The notes under the pieces: generated by a model | What the model saw: the letters and a program-made list of their open reading frames with translations, nothing else | The model's database searches: none | What the model was told of the DNA's origin: nothing | Translations under genes and position numbers: made by a program | In this document: positions 45,079 to 56,500 of the stretch, one piece after another | How positions within the stretch are numbered: position 1 is the stretch's first letter | Layout of the letters: each line of letters starts with the position of its first letter | Source of the DNA: an uncultured Acidobacteriota bacterium | Lineage (GTDB): Bacteria > Acidobacteriota > Thermoanaerobaculia > UBA5066 | NCBI GenBank assembly: GCA_903845115.1 | Contig: CAIMWE010000094.1 | Span: 18,593-82,592, forward strand | Direction of reading: 5' to 3' | Length of the DNA stretch: 64,000 nt

Positions 45079-46887
45079 TTGAACCGAAACCTTGCGCTCT
45101 CCGTGCTCTTCCTTTCCACCGGGCTGACTGCCTTCGCGGCGGCTCCGGATCAGGACCCGCTTGCCGGCCATCGCATCGTCTTGTCTCCCGGGGAAGGCGA
45201 CCAGCCCGTTCTCGCCGGTTCGACGGTGAGGTCGTTCCTTTCGGCGATTCATGCCGACGACTTCCAGGTCACGCCCGGGAAGCTCCTGAAGCCCAACATC
45301 CTCCAGCTCGTCTGCATGGGGATCACCACGTCCTGCAACGGGAACAACAACGCGAACCCCTACCTCCTGGTCCACGTGCCGCTTCCGGGCGACGTGTACG
45401 ACCCGCTCGCCACCCCGCTCAATTTCACGATGCGTCAGGACGAGGCGATCGTCCTCATCGGCCGGACGCCCCCTCCCGCGGCCTACTTCAGCTTCCGCAC
45501 CTTCTCGATGTACCGCTACGTGGAGCGCGAATCGCTCCGCCGGAAGGTCTTCCCCAGCCTCGGCGACCCGAACAACATGCTGACGTTCAACACCCTGGGC
45601 AAGGCGAAGGGCGACCCGTACGACAAGGCGTTCGTCCTCGTGATCGTCTCCGACAAGGGGACCGAATCCCGCGTCCGAAACGCGCTGAAGGCCGCCGGCT
45701 TCCCCGACGCGATCATCAACAGGGACGTCGTCTCGCCGAACCTCGCCCGGATGAGCTCGAAGGCCAACGGGGACACCGACCCGGACAAGGACGACGACTT
45801 CGTCGGACTGATGCGGCTCGCCCTCTGGGACTACGGCTACGAGGACGCGGGCGCGGCCTATCTCGCGGACCCTCCTGTGGCGGTGCTCCGGCTCACGCCC
45901 ACTCCCAGGACGGAGAAGGCCAAGTACGCCCCCCTGCCCGTGGAGAGGCTGCGCCCGAGGGGGACGGGCATCACGGAGATGGACCTGATGCCGTCCGTCA
46001 ACGCGCTTCGCGACGCCATCGTCGCGAAGTACCCGTCGATGAAGGCGGACGACCTCCGGCCCACGACCTGGCTCGAGGAGAGCTTCGTCGCCCAGCAGAA
46101 GGACCTGGACGTCCTGGGCGAAAGCCGGGATACGGTCTACCTCAAGAACGAAGGGTCGTTCCGACTCGAGGAGGACGACTTCGTGATGGTGTACGGCGTC
46201 AATCACGAGGCGACGGGAAAGTCCACGTACGCGAACTTCGCGGCCTACAACCTGTGCAACGCCTGTCCGTTCGGGGGCGAGAACAGCCGCCGGGTTGCGG
46301 GAAGCGCCCTCGAGTACTTCCCCGATCCCGGCACCAGGCCCTCGCGCGTGGAGGACCTCTACGCCTGGAAGCTCGCGAGGAAGTGCGGCGGAGACCCCCG
46401 CTGCACTCAGATCGCCGTCGGAACCACCTGCCTCGACGGGATCGCCCTGGCCGCCCAGATGTTCGTGGGGTTCCGGGCGTACGTGGAGCCCTCGACGATG
46501 ATCGGGCCGGCCTTTTCCGAGATCGTCTACGACCGCGTCCTCCGGTTCACCCCCTCGGCGCCGACGATCAGCGACGTGACCCTCACCTCGGGTGGCACGC
46601 CGGTCCCCAGGGGGGGAGTGGCGGCAGGTTCGTCGGTGGAGATCAAGTTCCGCGTGACGGCGAGCACCGACTCGACCGGTCTCTCCTGGACGGCTTCCGT
46701 GAAGAACGACGACGGATGCGCCAGGTTCTCCGCGTCGTCCGGGACCATGGAGAAGAGCGGCGACGTGACCATCTCCCTCACCACGGTTCCCCCGAATGCG
46801 ATTGCGACGTTGAGCGTCTTCCTGAACGCGACGGACGGGAAGGACCGGCGGGCGAAGACCTACGGGACCCTCGTGAAGTTCAAGTAG
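45079..46887 (+). CDS. Large exported protein of unknown function with C-terminal Ig-like domain
   Basis: 602 residues from TTG, with GGAGG six bases before. A signal peptide ends near FAAAPDQ. The central 400 residues contain VCMGITTSCNGNNNANPYLL, several WLEESF and YGVNHEATGK segments, and two Cys-rich loops (CNACPFGGENSRR and CGGDPRCTQIAVGTTC), suggesting disulfides outside the cytoplasm. The last 100 residues are Thr/Ser-rich beta strands of Ig/PKD type. I do not recognise the main domain. It stands alone with its own ribosome site. Confidence 0.8.
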   Translation: MNRNLALSVLFLSTGLTAFAAAPDQDPLAGHRIVLSPGEGDQPVLAGSTVRSFLSAIHADDFQVTPGKLLKPNILQLVCMGITTSCNGNNNANPYLLVHVPLPGDVYDPLATPLNFTMRQDEAIVLIGRTPPPAAYFSFRTFSMYRYVERESLRRKVFPSLGDPNNMLTFNTLGKAKGDPYDKAFVLVIVSDKGTESRVRNALKAAGFPDAIINRDVVSPNLARMSSKANGDTDPDKDDDFVGLMRLALWDYGYEDAGAAYLADPPVAVLRLTPTPRTEKAKYAPLPVERLRPRGTGITEMDLMPSVNALRDAIVAKYPSMKADDLRPTTWLEESFVAQQKDLDVLGESRDTVYLKNEGSFRLEEDDFVMVYGVNHEATGKSTYANFAAYNLCNACPFGGENSRRVAGSALEYFPDPGTRPSRVEDLYAWKLARKCGGDPRCTQIAVGTTCLDGIALAAQMFVGFRAYVEPSTMIGPAFSEIVYDRVLRFTPSAPTISDVTLTSGGTPVPRGGVAAGSSVEIKFRVTASTDSTGLSWTASVKNDDGCARFSASSGTMEKSGDVTISLTTVPPNAIATLSVFLNATDGKDRRAKTYGTLVKFK

Positions 46888-47278
46888 CAGAACCGGGAAC
46901 CGGGTGTCGGCATGAGAGGCTGACTGAATGGGCTCTCGCCGCGACGCGGAGGCTCGTTCGAGCCGGTATGATCCTTGGCATCACCACACCCACGGAGGCT
47001 GAAATATCGTTCTCGCGCGTCCTTCGGGGAAAGGGACGGGAACCAGATACCGGTCTCGTCATCCCATCCTGCCAGGGCTCGAGCTCTTGCATCTGTCGCT
47101 GCCGAGGACCGCGCGGGCACCTGGGACGACGCCGGACTTCGAACCGCGCCGAGGGCCACGACGATGACCGCCTCGAGCAAGGCCCGAGCACTCATGGCAC
47201 CCGCCAAGAAAGTCTAGCGCCGGAGGAGAGTCGCTCTCCCCCTCCATCGACTCGATCCTGAGCGACCGGCCCCCGGGT
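46888..47278. other. 390-base intergenic region
   Basis: Between convergent genes. A GAGAG-TCG-CTCTC hairpin near 47230 could end the permease operon. No gene recognised. Confidence 0.5.
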
Positions 47279-49711
47279 TCACTCCTCCCGCAGGGCCCTC
47301 GACACCTCGAGGAGACCTGCGCGCCGGGCCGGCAGGACCAGCGCGGCAAAGGTCGCCGAAGCCAGGACCAGCGTGACAGCGCCGAGGACCCAGGGATTGG
47401 CCGTCTCGACTTCCGCGATGACGGCTCGCAGGACCTGCCCCAGCGCTACGGCGCCGGCGAGACCGAAGACGAGCGCGAGGAGAGCAAGCCGGGCGCCCTG
47501 GCCGAGAACGAGGCGGGTGAGATCGCCCGGGGTAGCGCCGAGGCTGAGGCGGATGCCGAATTCCCGCCTGCGCCGAGCGGTGGCGTGCGCTACGAGGCCG
47601 TAGGTCCCGACCGCCGCCAGGAGCAGCGTGACGACGCCCAGGAAGCCGAGGGCCTGCGCCAGGATGAGAAGGGGGAACTGCCCCCCTCTCTGGAACGAGG
47701 TCAGCTCCCTCACCCAGGCCATCGGGAGGGTCGGCGCGAGCTGGGTCAGGGCCGACCGCAGCGGCGGGACGAGAGGAAGAGGAGGCGCCTCGCCGCGAAC
47801 GTGGAGCGCCGCGCTGCTCATGGGGTGCTGGGCGAAAGGCTGGTAGACGGTGAAGCCCCTGTCCGATCCGATGGGCTCGTAGGTGATCCGGCGGACGACC
47901 CCGACGACGATAGCGGCGCTGTTGCCGGAGAGGTGAACGCGGCGGCCGAGGGCGGTCCCGTCCGGCCAGAAACGTTTCACGAACCGCTCGTCGACGATCG
48001 TCACCGGGTCGGCCGTCTTCCCGTCGCGTTCGTCGAACTCCCTTCCCTGGACCAGGGGAATGCCGAGCGTCCGGAAGTATCCGGGAGAGACGACGTTCCA
48101 GTCGGCCTTCGGGGTCTCGCCCTTCTCGAAGGTGTGTCCGTCGGGCTCTACCTCGGTCGACCAGAAACCTCCGAAGTCCATCGGCACCCGGAAGCCGACT
48201 GCGGCGGACCGAACGCCCGGCAGCCCCCGCGCGCGCTGGAGAAGGTCGTCCACGAGCCGGGGTCGATCGGCCGGTACGAGATCGGATGCACCGAAGTCGA
48301 GCCCCACGACGAGCTGGTCCTTCAGCTCGAAGCCGGTCGGTGCGTTCCGCAGGGCGTTCATGGCCCGGGCGACGTGGCCCGTGAGGGTGAGCAGGAGCGT
48401 GGCGACGCCGAGCTCGGCCACGATGAGAAACGACATGAGCCTGCGATGCCGTTTCCCCTGCGAGGATCGAGCACCTCCTTCCGTCAGGGTGCTGGCAAGC
48501 TTCACGTCCGACGAGACGAGCGCCGGGAGGAGGCTGACGAGGAGCGCGGTCAGGAGGGAGAGGAGGACGGCGAAGAGAAGGGCCCCGGCGTCGAGCCTGG
48601 CCTCGAGGACGAGGGGGAAGTGGGTAGTCGGCAGGAGGCCGAGGAGGACGCGCTGGCTGGCCCAGGCGGCGAGGATTCCGAGCAGGCCCGCGGCGAGGCC
48701 GAGCGGAAGGCCCTCCGCCAGCACCTGGAGGACGAGCCGGCCCCTGGAACCTCCGAGGGCCATCCGGAGGGCGAACTCCGCCTGCCGTTCGACGCCGCGG
48801 GCGAGGAGAAGGCTTGCGACGTTGCCGCACGCGACGAGGAGGAGGAAGGCACCGCCAAGAGAGAGGATGAGCATCGGAATCCGAAGGACGGAGTGCAGGC
48901 CGTGGCGGTTCCCCGACATCGGGACGACGACGGCCTCCCACTTCCGGTCCCCGTCCTTCCTCCGCTCGGCGAGGGCCCTGGAAAGGATTCCGATCCGGTC
49001 CGACGCCTGCTTCAGGCTCACTCCCGGCGCGAGCCGCGCGAAGACGTCATTGGCTCCGTTGGGAGTGCGGGAGGCGCGGCTCTCCTTCGTCGCATCGAGG
49101 TAGGGCTCCAGGGGCACGAACGCGTCCATCCGGAAGCCGCTGAGGCCTCCGTTAAAGCCCTTCGCCGCCACGCCGACGATCGTGCAGGGTTTGCCCTGGA
49201 GCTGCACGGAGCGGCCCACCACCGACGGGTCCGACCCGAAGCGGCGCACCCAGTAATCGTGGGCGAGGACGGCGATCAGCGGCTGCCCGTTCCGGCAGTC
49301 CGACTCGCTCAGGACCCTGCCCAGGGAGGGCCGGATCCCGAGCGTGCCGAAGAAGTCTCCCGTGACGACCTGCGTCCAGGCGGTCTCGGCGCGCTCCCGG
49401 AAGCCGAGGCCGAGGGTGAGCATGTCGAAGCCGCAGGAGGACTGGAAGACCTTCGCGTCGCGCCGGAGCTCGACGTAGTCCTCGTAGGCGAGGGAGTTCG
49501 GACCGTTGGACGTCCGGCCGTCGACCGAGACGAGCTCGCCCGAACGGGGCACCCCGGGAAGCGGGTCGAGGACCGTGCTCCGGATCCACCCGAAGATCGT
49601 CACGTTCACCCCGATGCCGAGAGCCAGGCAGAGGATGGCGAGGATGCTAACGAAGGGCCTGCGGAGGCAAAGCCGCAGGGCGTGCCTCAGGTCGTGGAGG
49701 AACGGCATCAT
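47279..49711 (-). CDS. MacB/FtsX-type permease of the acidobacterial ADOP family
   Basis: 810 residues. The N-terminus LRHALRLCLRRPFVSILAIL with GIGVNVTIFGWI is the ADOP start. A MacB periplasmic core domain (about 60-240) follows, then FtsX helices around LLLVACGNVASLLLARG, a second MacB-like core, and a final FtsX helix trio ending LPARRAGLLEVSRALREE. It needs a separate ATPase, which is supplied in the same operon (52614-53318). Such pumps export peptides, macrolides or lipoproteins; the cargo is unknown. It is the last gene of the operon, 20 bases after the kinase. AGGAG lies upstream of the ATG pair. Confidence 0.9.
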   Translation of the reverse strand: MMPFLHDLRHALRLCLRRPFVSILAILCLALGIGVNVTIFGWIRSTVLDPLPGVPRSGELVSVDGRTSNGPNSLAYEDYVELRRDAKVFQSSCGFDMLTLGLGFRERAETAWTQVVTGDFFGTLGIRPSLGRVLSESDCRNGQPLIAVLAHDYWVRRFGSDPSVVGRSVQLQGKPCTIVGVAAKGFNGGLSGFRMDAFVPLEPYLDATKESRASRTPNGANDVFARLAPGVSLKQASDRIGILSRALAERRKDGDRKWEAVVVPMSGNRHGLHSVLRIPMLILSLGGAFLLLVACGNVASLLLARGVERQAEFALRMALGGSRGRLVLQVLAEGLPLGLAAGLLGILAAWASQRVLLGLLPTTHFPLVLEARLDAGALLFAVLLSLLTALLVSLLPALVSSDVKLASTLTEGGARSSQGKRHRRLMSFLIVAELGVATLLLTLTGHVARAMNALRNAPTGFELKDQLVVGLDFGASDLVPADRPRLVDDLLQRARGLPGVRSAAVGFRVPMDFGGFWSTEVEPDGHTFEKGETPKADWNVVSPGYFRTLGIPLVQGREFDERDGKTADPVTIVDERFVKRFWPDGTALGRRVHLSGNSAAIVVGVVRRITYEPIGSDRGFTVYQPFAQHPMSSAALHVRGEAPPLPLVPPLRSALTQLAPTLPMAWVRELTSFQRGGQFPLLILAQALGFLGVVTLLLAAVGTYGLVAHATARRRREFGIRLSLGATPGDLTRLVLGQGARLALLALVFGLAGAVALGQVLRAVIAEVETANPWVLGAVTLVLASATFAALVLPARRAGLLEVSRALREE

Positions 49712-49731
49712 TGCGGACTCCTGTAGTGATG

Positions 49732-51051
49732 TCACGGAAGGGCGCCGGCGAGGGGAAGGCGGAGGACGGCCCGAGCTCCCGGGGACCCGTCGCGATTCAC
49801 GAGGTCGACGGTTCCGCCGTGACCTTCGGCGATCTGCCGGCAGAGGACGAGGCCGATTCCCGAGCCGCCCGCCTTCGTCGTGAACAGGGGAACGAAGAGA
49901 TTGCCGCTCTCGGACAGGCCCGGGCCACCGTCCTCCACCCAGAGCTCCAGCCACGGCATCCTCACCGACCACCCGGCGCGGACCTCCCCCGCCGTCTCAA
50001 GGGCTGCGTCCACGGCGTTTCGGACGAGGTTGATGAGAGCCTGCGAAATCTGGTCCTCGTCCGCCTGTACCGTCACGTCGGGCCCCGGCTCCACCTGGAC
50101 GGCGAGGCGCTGCTCGAGAGAGGCGGCCCGTCTGACGAGGCGGCCCGGCTCGATGGCCCGGAGGACGGGCTCGGGAAGCTTGGCGAGACGCGTGTACGCC
50201 TCCATGAACGTCGACAGCCCCCGGGCGCGGTAGGCGATGATCGAGAGTCCCTGCCGGGCGTCTTCCAGCCAGTCGTCGCCCTGCCGTTCGAGGATGCGCG
50301 ACAGGCTCTCCGAGAGCGACCGGATCGGCGAGAGGGAGTTGTTCACCTCGTGCCCCACGACGCGCACGAGCTTCTGCCAGGCCCGCCGCTCCTCTTCCCG
50401 AAGCGGGCGCGTCAGGTCCGAGAGAACGAGGAGCTCGTGGGGCCGGCCACCCTGGCGGAACTGCCCGCGGCGCAGCTCGAAGCGGCCGGCTCGACCGGAG
50501 ACCACCAGGTCCATCAAACGTGGGCTCTCCCCTTCGAGAGCTGCCTGCAAGCCCACCTCGGCGGCGCTCATTCCCAGCAGCCGCTCCCGGGTGCTTCCGA
50601 GCAGCACCTCCCCCGCCCGGTTCACGAGACGGAGGCGGGACTCTCCGTCGAACGCGAAGACCGCGACGTCGATCTCGGACATGACGGCTCGCAGGAGGGC
50701 CGTCGCCTCCATGGTCCCGAGCCGCTCCTGGAGCAGCTTCTCGGAGAGGCCATTCAGCTCGCGGAAGACGCTGCCGAGGAGCGGGTCTCCTTCGGGCTCG
50801 TGGGCCCGAAAGGAGAAATCGCCGACGCGGATCGCACCGAGGACGTTCGAGAGGCTCTGCAGGGGACGGGAGACCCTTTCGAGGAGGAGTCGCGACGTCC
50901 ACCACATGCTCCAGAGAAGCGCGGACGCGAGGGCCACGGAGACCGCCGCAGGCCAGGGCGAGAAGAACAGCAACGCGAGCGCGAGGACGACTCCGGGCAG
51001 CGCCGAGAGGAGCGCGAGGGCTTGCATCCGGCGGCCGTGGCTGAGCTTCAA
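49732..51051 (-). CDS. NtrY-like sensor histidine kinase
   Basis: 439 residues from TTG. Two N-terminal membrane helices have almost no loop between them (about 10-50), then a HAMP-like linker (SRPLQSLSNVLGAIRVGDF) and a PAS domain (SEIDVAVFAFDGESRLRLVN). The phosphoacceptor box is GHEVNNSLSPIRSL, and the ATPase region carries NLVRNAVDAA, VEDGGPGLS and GIGLVLCRQIAEGHGG. It starts one base after the response regulator stop, so the pair is coupled. With no sensor loop outside, the signal is probably membrane or cytoplasmic. Confidence 0.92.
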   Translation of the reverse strand: MKLSHGRRMQALALLSALPGVVLALALLFFSPWPAAVSVALASALLWSMWWTSRLLLERVSRPLQSLSNVLGAIRVGDFSFRAHEPEGDPLLGSVFRELNGLSEKLLQERLGTMEATALLRAVMSEIDVAVFAFDGESRLRLVNRAGEVLLGSTRERLLGMSAAEVGLQAALEGESPRLMDLVVSGRAGRFELRRGQFRQGGRPHELLVLSDLTRPLREEERRAWQKLVRVVGHEVNNSLSPIRSLSESLSRILERQGDDWLEDARQGLSIIAYRARGLSTFMEAYTRLAKLPEPVLRAIEPGRLVRRAASLEQRLAVQVEPGPDVTVQADEDQISQALINLVRNAVDAALETAGEVRAGWSVRMPWLELWVEDGGPGLSESGNLFVPLFTTKAGGSGIGLVLCRQIAEGHGGTVDLVNRDGSPGARAVLRLPLAGALP

Positions 51052-51052
51052 C

Positions 51053-52411
<1,359 letters not shown>

Positions 52412-52435
52412 GCGGGACGTGTCGAGCACCGCTTG

Positions 52436-52606
52436 CTACTCCTCTCTGAGCGCCACTACGGGGTTCACCGTGACGGCGCGGAGGGCGGGAAGGAAGGTGG
52501 AGAAGAGGGCCACGAGGGCGAGAGTCACGACCACCGCCGCCGTGAAGCAGGGGCGCCTCGCGAGCCTGCGGAGAGCGACGCCGAGATTTCCGGAGAGGCT
52601 GCACAT
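52436..52606 (-). pseudogene. ADOP permease relic reduced to its two ends
   Basis: 56 residues: an N-terminal SGNLGVALRRLARRPCFTAA segment (start of an ADOP permease) is joined in frame to ALFSTFLPALRAVTVNPVVA plus LREE, the extreme C-terminus of one. Some 750 residues are deleted. It lies eight bases after the ATPase stop, exactly where a partner permease gene would sit. Confidence 0.75.
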
Positions 52607-52613
52607 CCCTTCC

Positions 52614-53318
52614 TCAGGCCGTGTGCCGCTTCCCCGCTTCCTCTTCGCTGACGAGCCTCCCGTCGAAGAGGTGAACGGTGCGGTCTGCGAAGTGGGTGAA
52701 GCGCTCGTCGTGGGTCACCATGCAGATCGTCGAGCCAGACCGGTGAAGGTCCCGGAGCAGCTCCATCACGGCGTCGCCGTTGGTGGAGTCGAGGTTGCCC
52801 GTCGGCTCGTCCGCCAGGAGGATGCCGGGACGCCCCGCCAGGGCCCTGGCCACCGCGACGCGCTGCTGCTGGCCCCCGCTCAGCTGGCCGGGCAGGTGAC
52901 CCGCCCGGTGACTCATCCCGACCTGCTCCAGGCACTCCGTCGCCCGCTTCCGCCGCTCGCCGGCGGGCATCCCGCGGTAGACGAGAGGGAGCGTCACGTT
53001 CTCCAGGACCGACAGGTCACCGATGAGGTTGAAGCTCTGGAAGATGAACCCGATCTCCCGGTTCCGGATCCGGGCGCGCTCCGAGAGCTTCAGACCCGAG
53101 GCCGTCCTGGCATTGAGGACGTACGTGCCCTCGGTGGGACTGTCGAGGAGCCCCAGGATGGAAAGCAGCGTCGACTTTCCGCACCCCGAAGGCCCGCCGA
53201 TGGAGACGAACTCGCCCTTCGAGATCTCCAGGTGGATGTCCGAGAGCGCGTGGGTCTCCACGTCGTCCGTCGTGAAGACCTTCCCGAGCCCTTCGAGCTG
53301 GATGAGCGGCTGCAGCAT
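52614..53318 (-). CDS. MacB/LolD-type ABC transporter ATPase
   Basis: 234 residues. Walker [17 protein letters not shown]-loop [12 protein letters not shown], signature [15 protein letters not shown], Walker [13 protein letters not shown] and H-loop THDERF. This is the FtsE/LolD/MacB group that powers FtsX-type permeases by mechanotransmission. First gene of the operon; its intact permease partner is the last gene (47279-49711), with a dead permease between. AAGGAG lies six bases before the chosen ATG; a longer frame upstream lacks such a site and overlaps the promoter. Confidence 0.93.
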   Translation of the reverse strand: MLQPLIQLEGLGKVFTTDDVETHALSDIHLEISKGEFVSIGGPSGCGKSTLLSILGLLDSPTEGTYVLNARTASGLKLSERARIRNREIGFIFQSFNLIGDLSVLENVTLPLVYRGMPAGERRKRATECLEQVGMSHRAGHLPGQLSGGQQQRVAVARALAGRPGILLADEPTGNLDSTNGDAVMELLRDLHRSGSTICMVTHDERFTHFADRTVHLFDGRLVSEEEAGKRHTA

Positions 53319-53402
53319 GGAGACTCCTTCAGAGCGCAGGTTGTTCTCGGCGTCGAACGAGGCGGAGTGTCTGGTCGTCACTTCCTACCTCCGACAGCTA
53401 AA

Positions 53403-53418
53403 CGCCAGTTTCGTGCCA
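53403..53418 (-). promoter_or_regulatory. Sigma-54 (-24/-12) promoter
   Basis: Coding strand TGGCACGAAACTGGCG against consensus TGGCACGNNNNTTGCW: one mismatch in the -12 box, spacing exact. Transcription would begin near 53391, about 73 bases before the ATPase ATG. A perfect palindrome CCAGACGTCTGG (53416-53427) overlaps the -24 side. Confidence 0.75.
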
Positions 53419-53469
53419 GACGTCTGGACGCCGGACGCCCGCATTTCCGCGGAGAGGAAAGGCCACGAA

Positions 53470-53485
53470 GTCCCACACGTGGGAC
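53470..53485. promoter_or_regulatory. Candidate enhancer site for the NtrC-type regulator
   Basis: GTCCCACACGTGGGAC: perfect seven-base arms around a central AC, about 50 bases upstream of the -24 element. This is the right kind of place for an NtrC-family upstream activating sequence. Confidence 0.5.
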
Positions 53486-53566
53486 GCGCCATCCCGGTTC
53501 CAGGAATGCTGCCTTACCAGGGGGGACCTGCCGTGGTCCATTGCGTGCTTCACACCACACCCGCTC

Positions 53567-56500
53567 TCAGTGCGAGGGTGTGCCTCCGGTTTCCAACCGG
53601 CCCTGAAGGGCCTCCATCTCGCCCACGAGGCCGTCGAAAGCCCTCATGGCGGCCGTAACCGTCTCGGGCCGCCTGAGGTCGACCCCGGCGTCCTTCAGGA
53701 TCTCCAGCGTCGGCTTGCCGCTTCCCGCCTCGAGAAACTTCACGTATCGGCCGGCTTCGGCCTCGCCCCCTTCGAGGACACTCCCGGTCATCGCCAGGGC
53801 GGCAACGGTCGCGAGAACGACCTTGTAGCCCCGGAAGGTGTCGAAGAACGTGCTGGGGTAGTTCCAACCGCTCCGGACGTAGTCGTCCACGAGCACGAGA
53901 CCCTTGTCGTGGCCGTAGGTGTCGCGGGCAATGGCCAGGAACGTGGCGTTCAACCACTCCGCCGTCAGCGTGCCCCCCTTTTCGACGTGCGCGTGCATCG
54001 CGTTCTCCAGCTCCGCCACCCGCGCGTCGAAGACGAGAAGGGTGTCGAGCCTGTCGAGGAGCTCCGCCAGGAGGGCCAGTCGCGTGCGGGGATCCGGAGT
54101 CCGGGCCAGGAGATGACGGACGAGGAGGATCTCGTTGAACGTGCTCGGTATCTCCGTGAGGAGGTATGGGGGCTCGGCGGCGGCGAAGGGCTGGTGGCGC
54201 TCGGACAGGACGTAATGCAGGGCGTGACCCAGCTCGTGCGCCACCGTGAGGAGGTCGAAGAAGGAGCCGCTGTAGCCGAGGAGGACGAATGGGTGCACGC
54301 CGAGGACGGGAATGAGGGAACCTCCGCCGGGCTTCCCCTTGTGACCGTACACGTCGACCCAGCGCTCATCGAAGGCGCGCCGCATCAGGGCGGAGTATTC
54401 GGGCCCGAGGACGCTCGTCGATTCCTCGATCGCCCGGCGGGCCTCCTCGAAGGTGAAGCGGAGCTTCGGGCCGGCAGCCAGGCGCTGGGCGAGGTCGTAG
54501 TGGTGAGCCTCGGTGAGCCCGAGGAACTTCTTCCGGAGCGCGAGGTACCGATGGTACGGCCCCAGGTTCGCCCTCACGGAAGCGAGCAGCTGTCGCACCA
54601 GCGCCGGATCGACCTCGTGGGGAAAGACCTCGGCGGAGAGGCAGTCGGGGTGGTTGCGGATCCGGGCCTCGAAGAGGTCCTTCTTGACGCAGGTGTCCAG
54701 GAGCGCGGCGAACGTGTTCTCCAGGGGCCTCACGTCGGAGACCATCCCCTCGTCCGCGGCGCGTCGCTCGCGGGGATCGCGGGACGAGGCGAGCTTCCAG
54801 TAGGCGGGTCCGGTCAGGGCGATCCTGGAACCATCGGGAAGGACGGCTTCCCGTCCCGGCAGCTCCAAGGCCCTGAGGGTCATGGCGGCCGACTGCGCCC
54901 CACCCGAGAACGTCGCGGTCTCCGTGAAGACCCGCTGCGCCTCCTCGGACAGCGTGTGCCCGGATGCCCGCAGGGCCCGATCCAGCAGCGCGCGATAGGG
55001 AGGAAGCCGTGGCTCCGCGAGCGCGAGCGCGGCCACCTTCGCCGGGCCCAGGTTCAGGATGGCAGAGTCCATCAGGGCGCCCCTGCCGCTCAACTCGACG
55101 GCGAGCCGGCCGCTCGAACTCTCCAGGTCGGCGAAACGCGCCGACCCGGCGTGCGTCCGGGCCTGGAGCGACGCGTAGGCCGACAGCTTCCCGGATCGCA
55201 GGCTGGCGCCGCAAAGGAGGTCCAGCGCGTCAGCCATGCGGGATGCGGAAGAGGTCCAGCTCCCGGCCATCCCGTCGAGCCGTTCCAGCTCCTTGCGGGC
55301 CTCTGCAAGATCTCTTTCCCAGGCCTGCTCGCTCTCGTAGATGTCCTCGATGCGCCACCGGAAGGTCTCGGGGACCTCCTTTCGCTCGGCCTGGGAGTAG
55401 TCGGGGATGGGAATCGAAGCGGGAGGCCGGGCGACCGCGGGGACCTGGCCGAGGGCCCTTGCCCGGAGCGGCTCCAGGATCTCCGTGCCGACCCAGTAGA
55501 CGTCGCGGTTCGTCGTGTAGAAGAGGTACTTTCCGTCGGGCGACACGCTGGGGCAGAAGTTCAGGCCCGGCGTGTTGATGGCGTCTCCGAGGTTCTGCGG
55601 CTCGCTCCAATTCCCATCCGGCCTTCGGAAGCAGACCCAGAGGTCGCCCTCGCCCCCCTGGCCGCCGGGCCGACCGGTCGCGTCGAAGACGAGGGTGCTC
55701 TCGTCGGGGGTGATGAATGCGTGATCCACGGGCGACGGCCGGTTCACGCTTCCGCCCAGCCGCCGGGGGGGGCCGTACCGCTCGCCCATCCACGGATAGA
55801 CGATGGCCCCGCCCCCAGCGACTTCGGTGACGTCGGTCAGGTAGAGGTTGCCGTTGCCGGCCACGGACGCGTACATGCCGGGACCGTGGTAGCGGGGCTC
55901 GCTCCAGCCGGCGCCCTTCCGATCCACCACCCAGATTCCGTCCGCATCGGGCGAACCCGGAACGGGCCGCCGGCTCCCGAAGAAGAGCCTTCGTCCGTCG
56001 GGGGTCACGTGGGGCTCGTTGCTGGGGAATCCCCTGGAGAAGGGGGCCTCCTCCGGTGCGCTCCAGCCCTCCTCTGCGAGGCGGGAGACCATCACCACGT
56101 TGCGGCCCCCGTCCTTCCGGCGCGTGAAGTAGCACTCCCTGCCGTCCGGCGTGAAGGTGATGCCGAACTCGAAGTAGCCATGAGCCGAGACGATCCCGGG
56201 GGCGAAGACCCGCGGCGTAGGGCCCGGCGGTGCCTGGCCAAACCAAGCGCCCTTAGCCCCGGTCGGGACGCGGGGCGATTCCCGGGTCTCGTCCAGCACT
56301 TCCCTGGCGTAGGCGTCGCGCGGGTTCAGGGCGAGGGACTTCGCGTAGGCCGCCTCCGCCCGCGTCCGTTCCCCTGCAGCGAGGCAGGCCTCGCCCAGGC
56401 TGTTCCACGCATTCCAGGAATCGGGGAAGGCCGTCGCCGCGGTCTCCAGCACGAGAACGGCCTCCGGCATCCGACCGGCCTGCAGGTAACGATAGCCCAG

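Noticed and set aside
52614..53381. Longer ABC ATPase starting 21 codons upstream
   Set aside because: No ribosome site there, the extension resembles no ATPase N-terminus, and it would run into the sigma-54 promoter transcript start.
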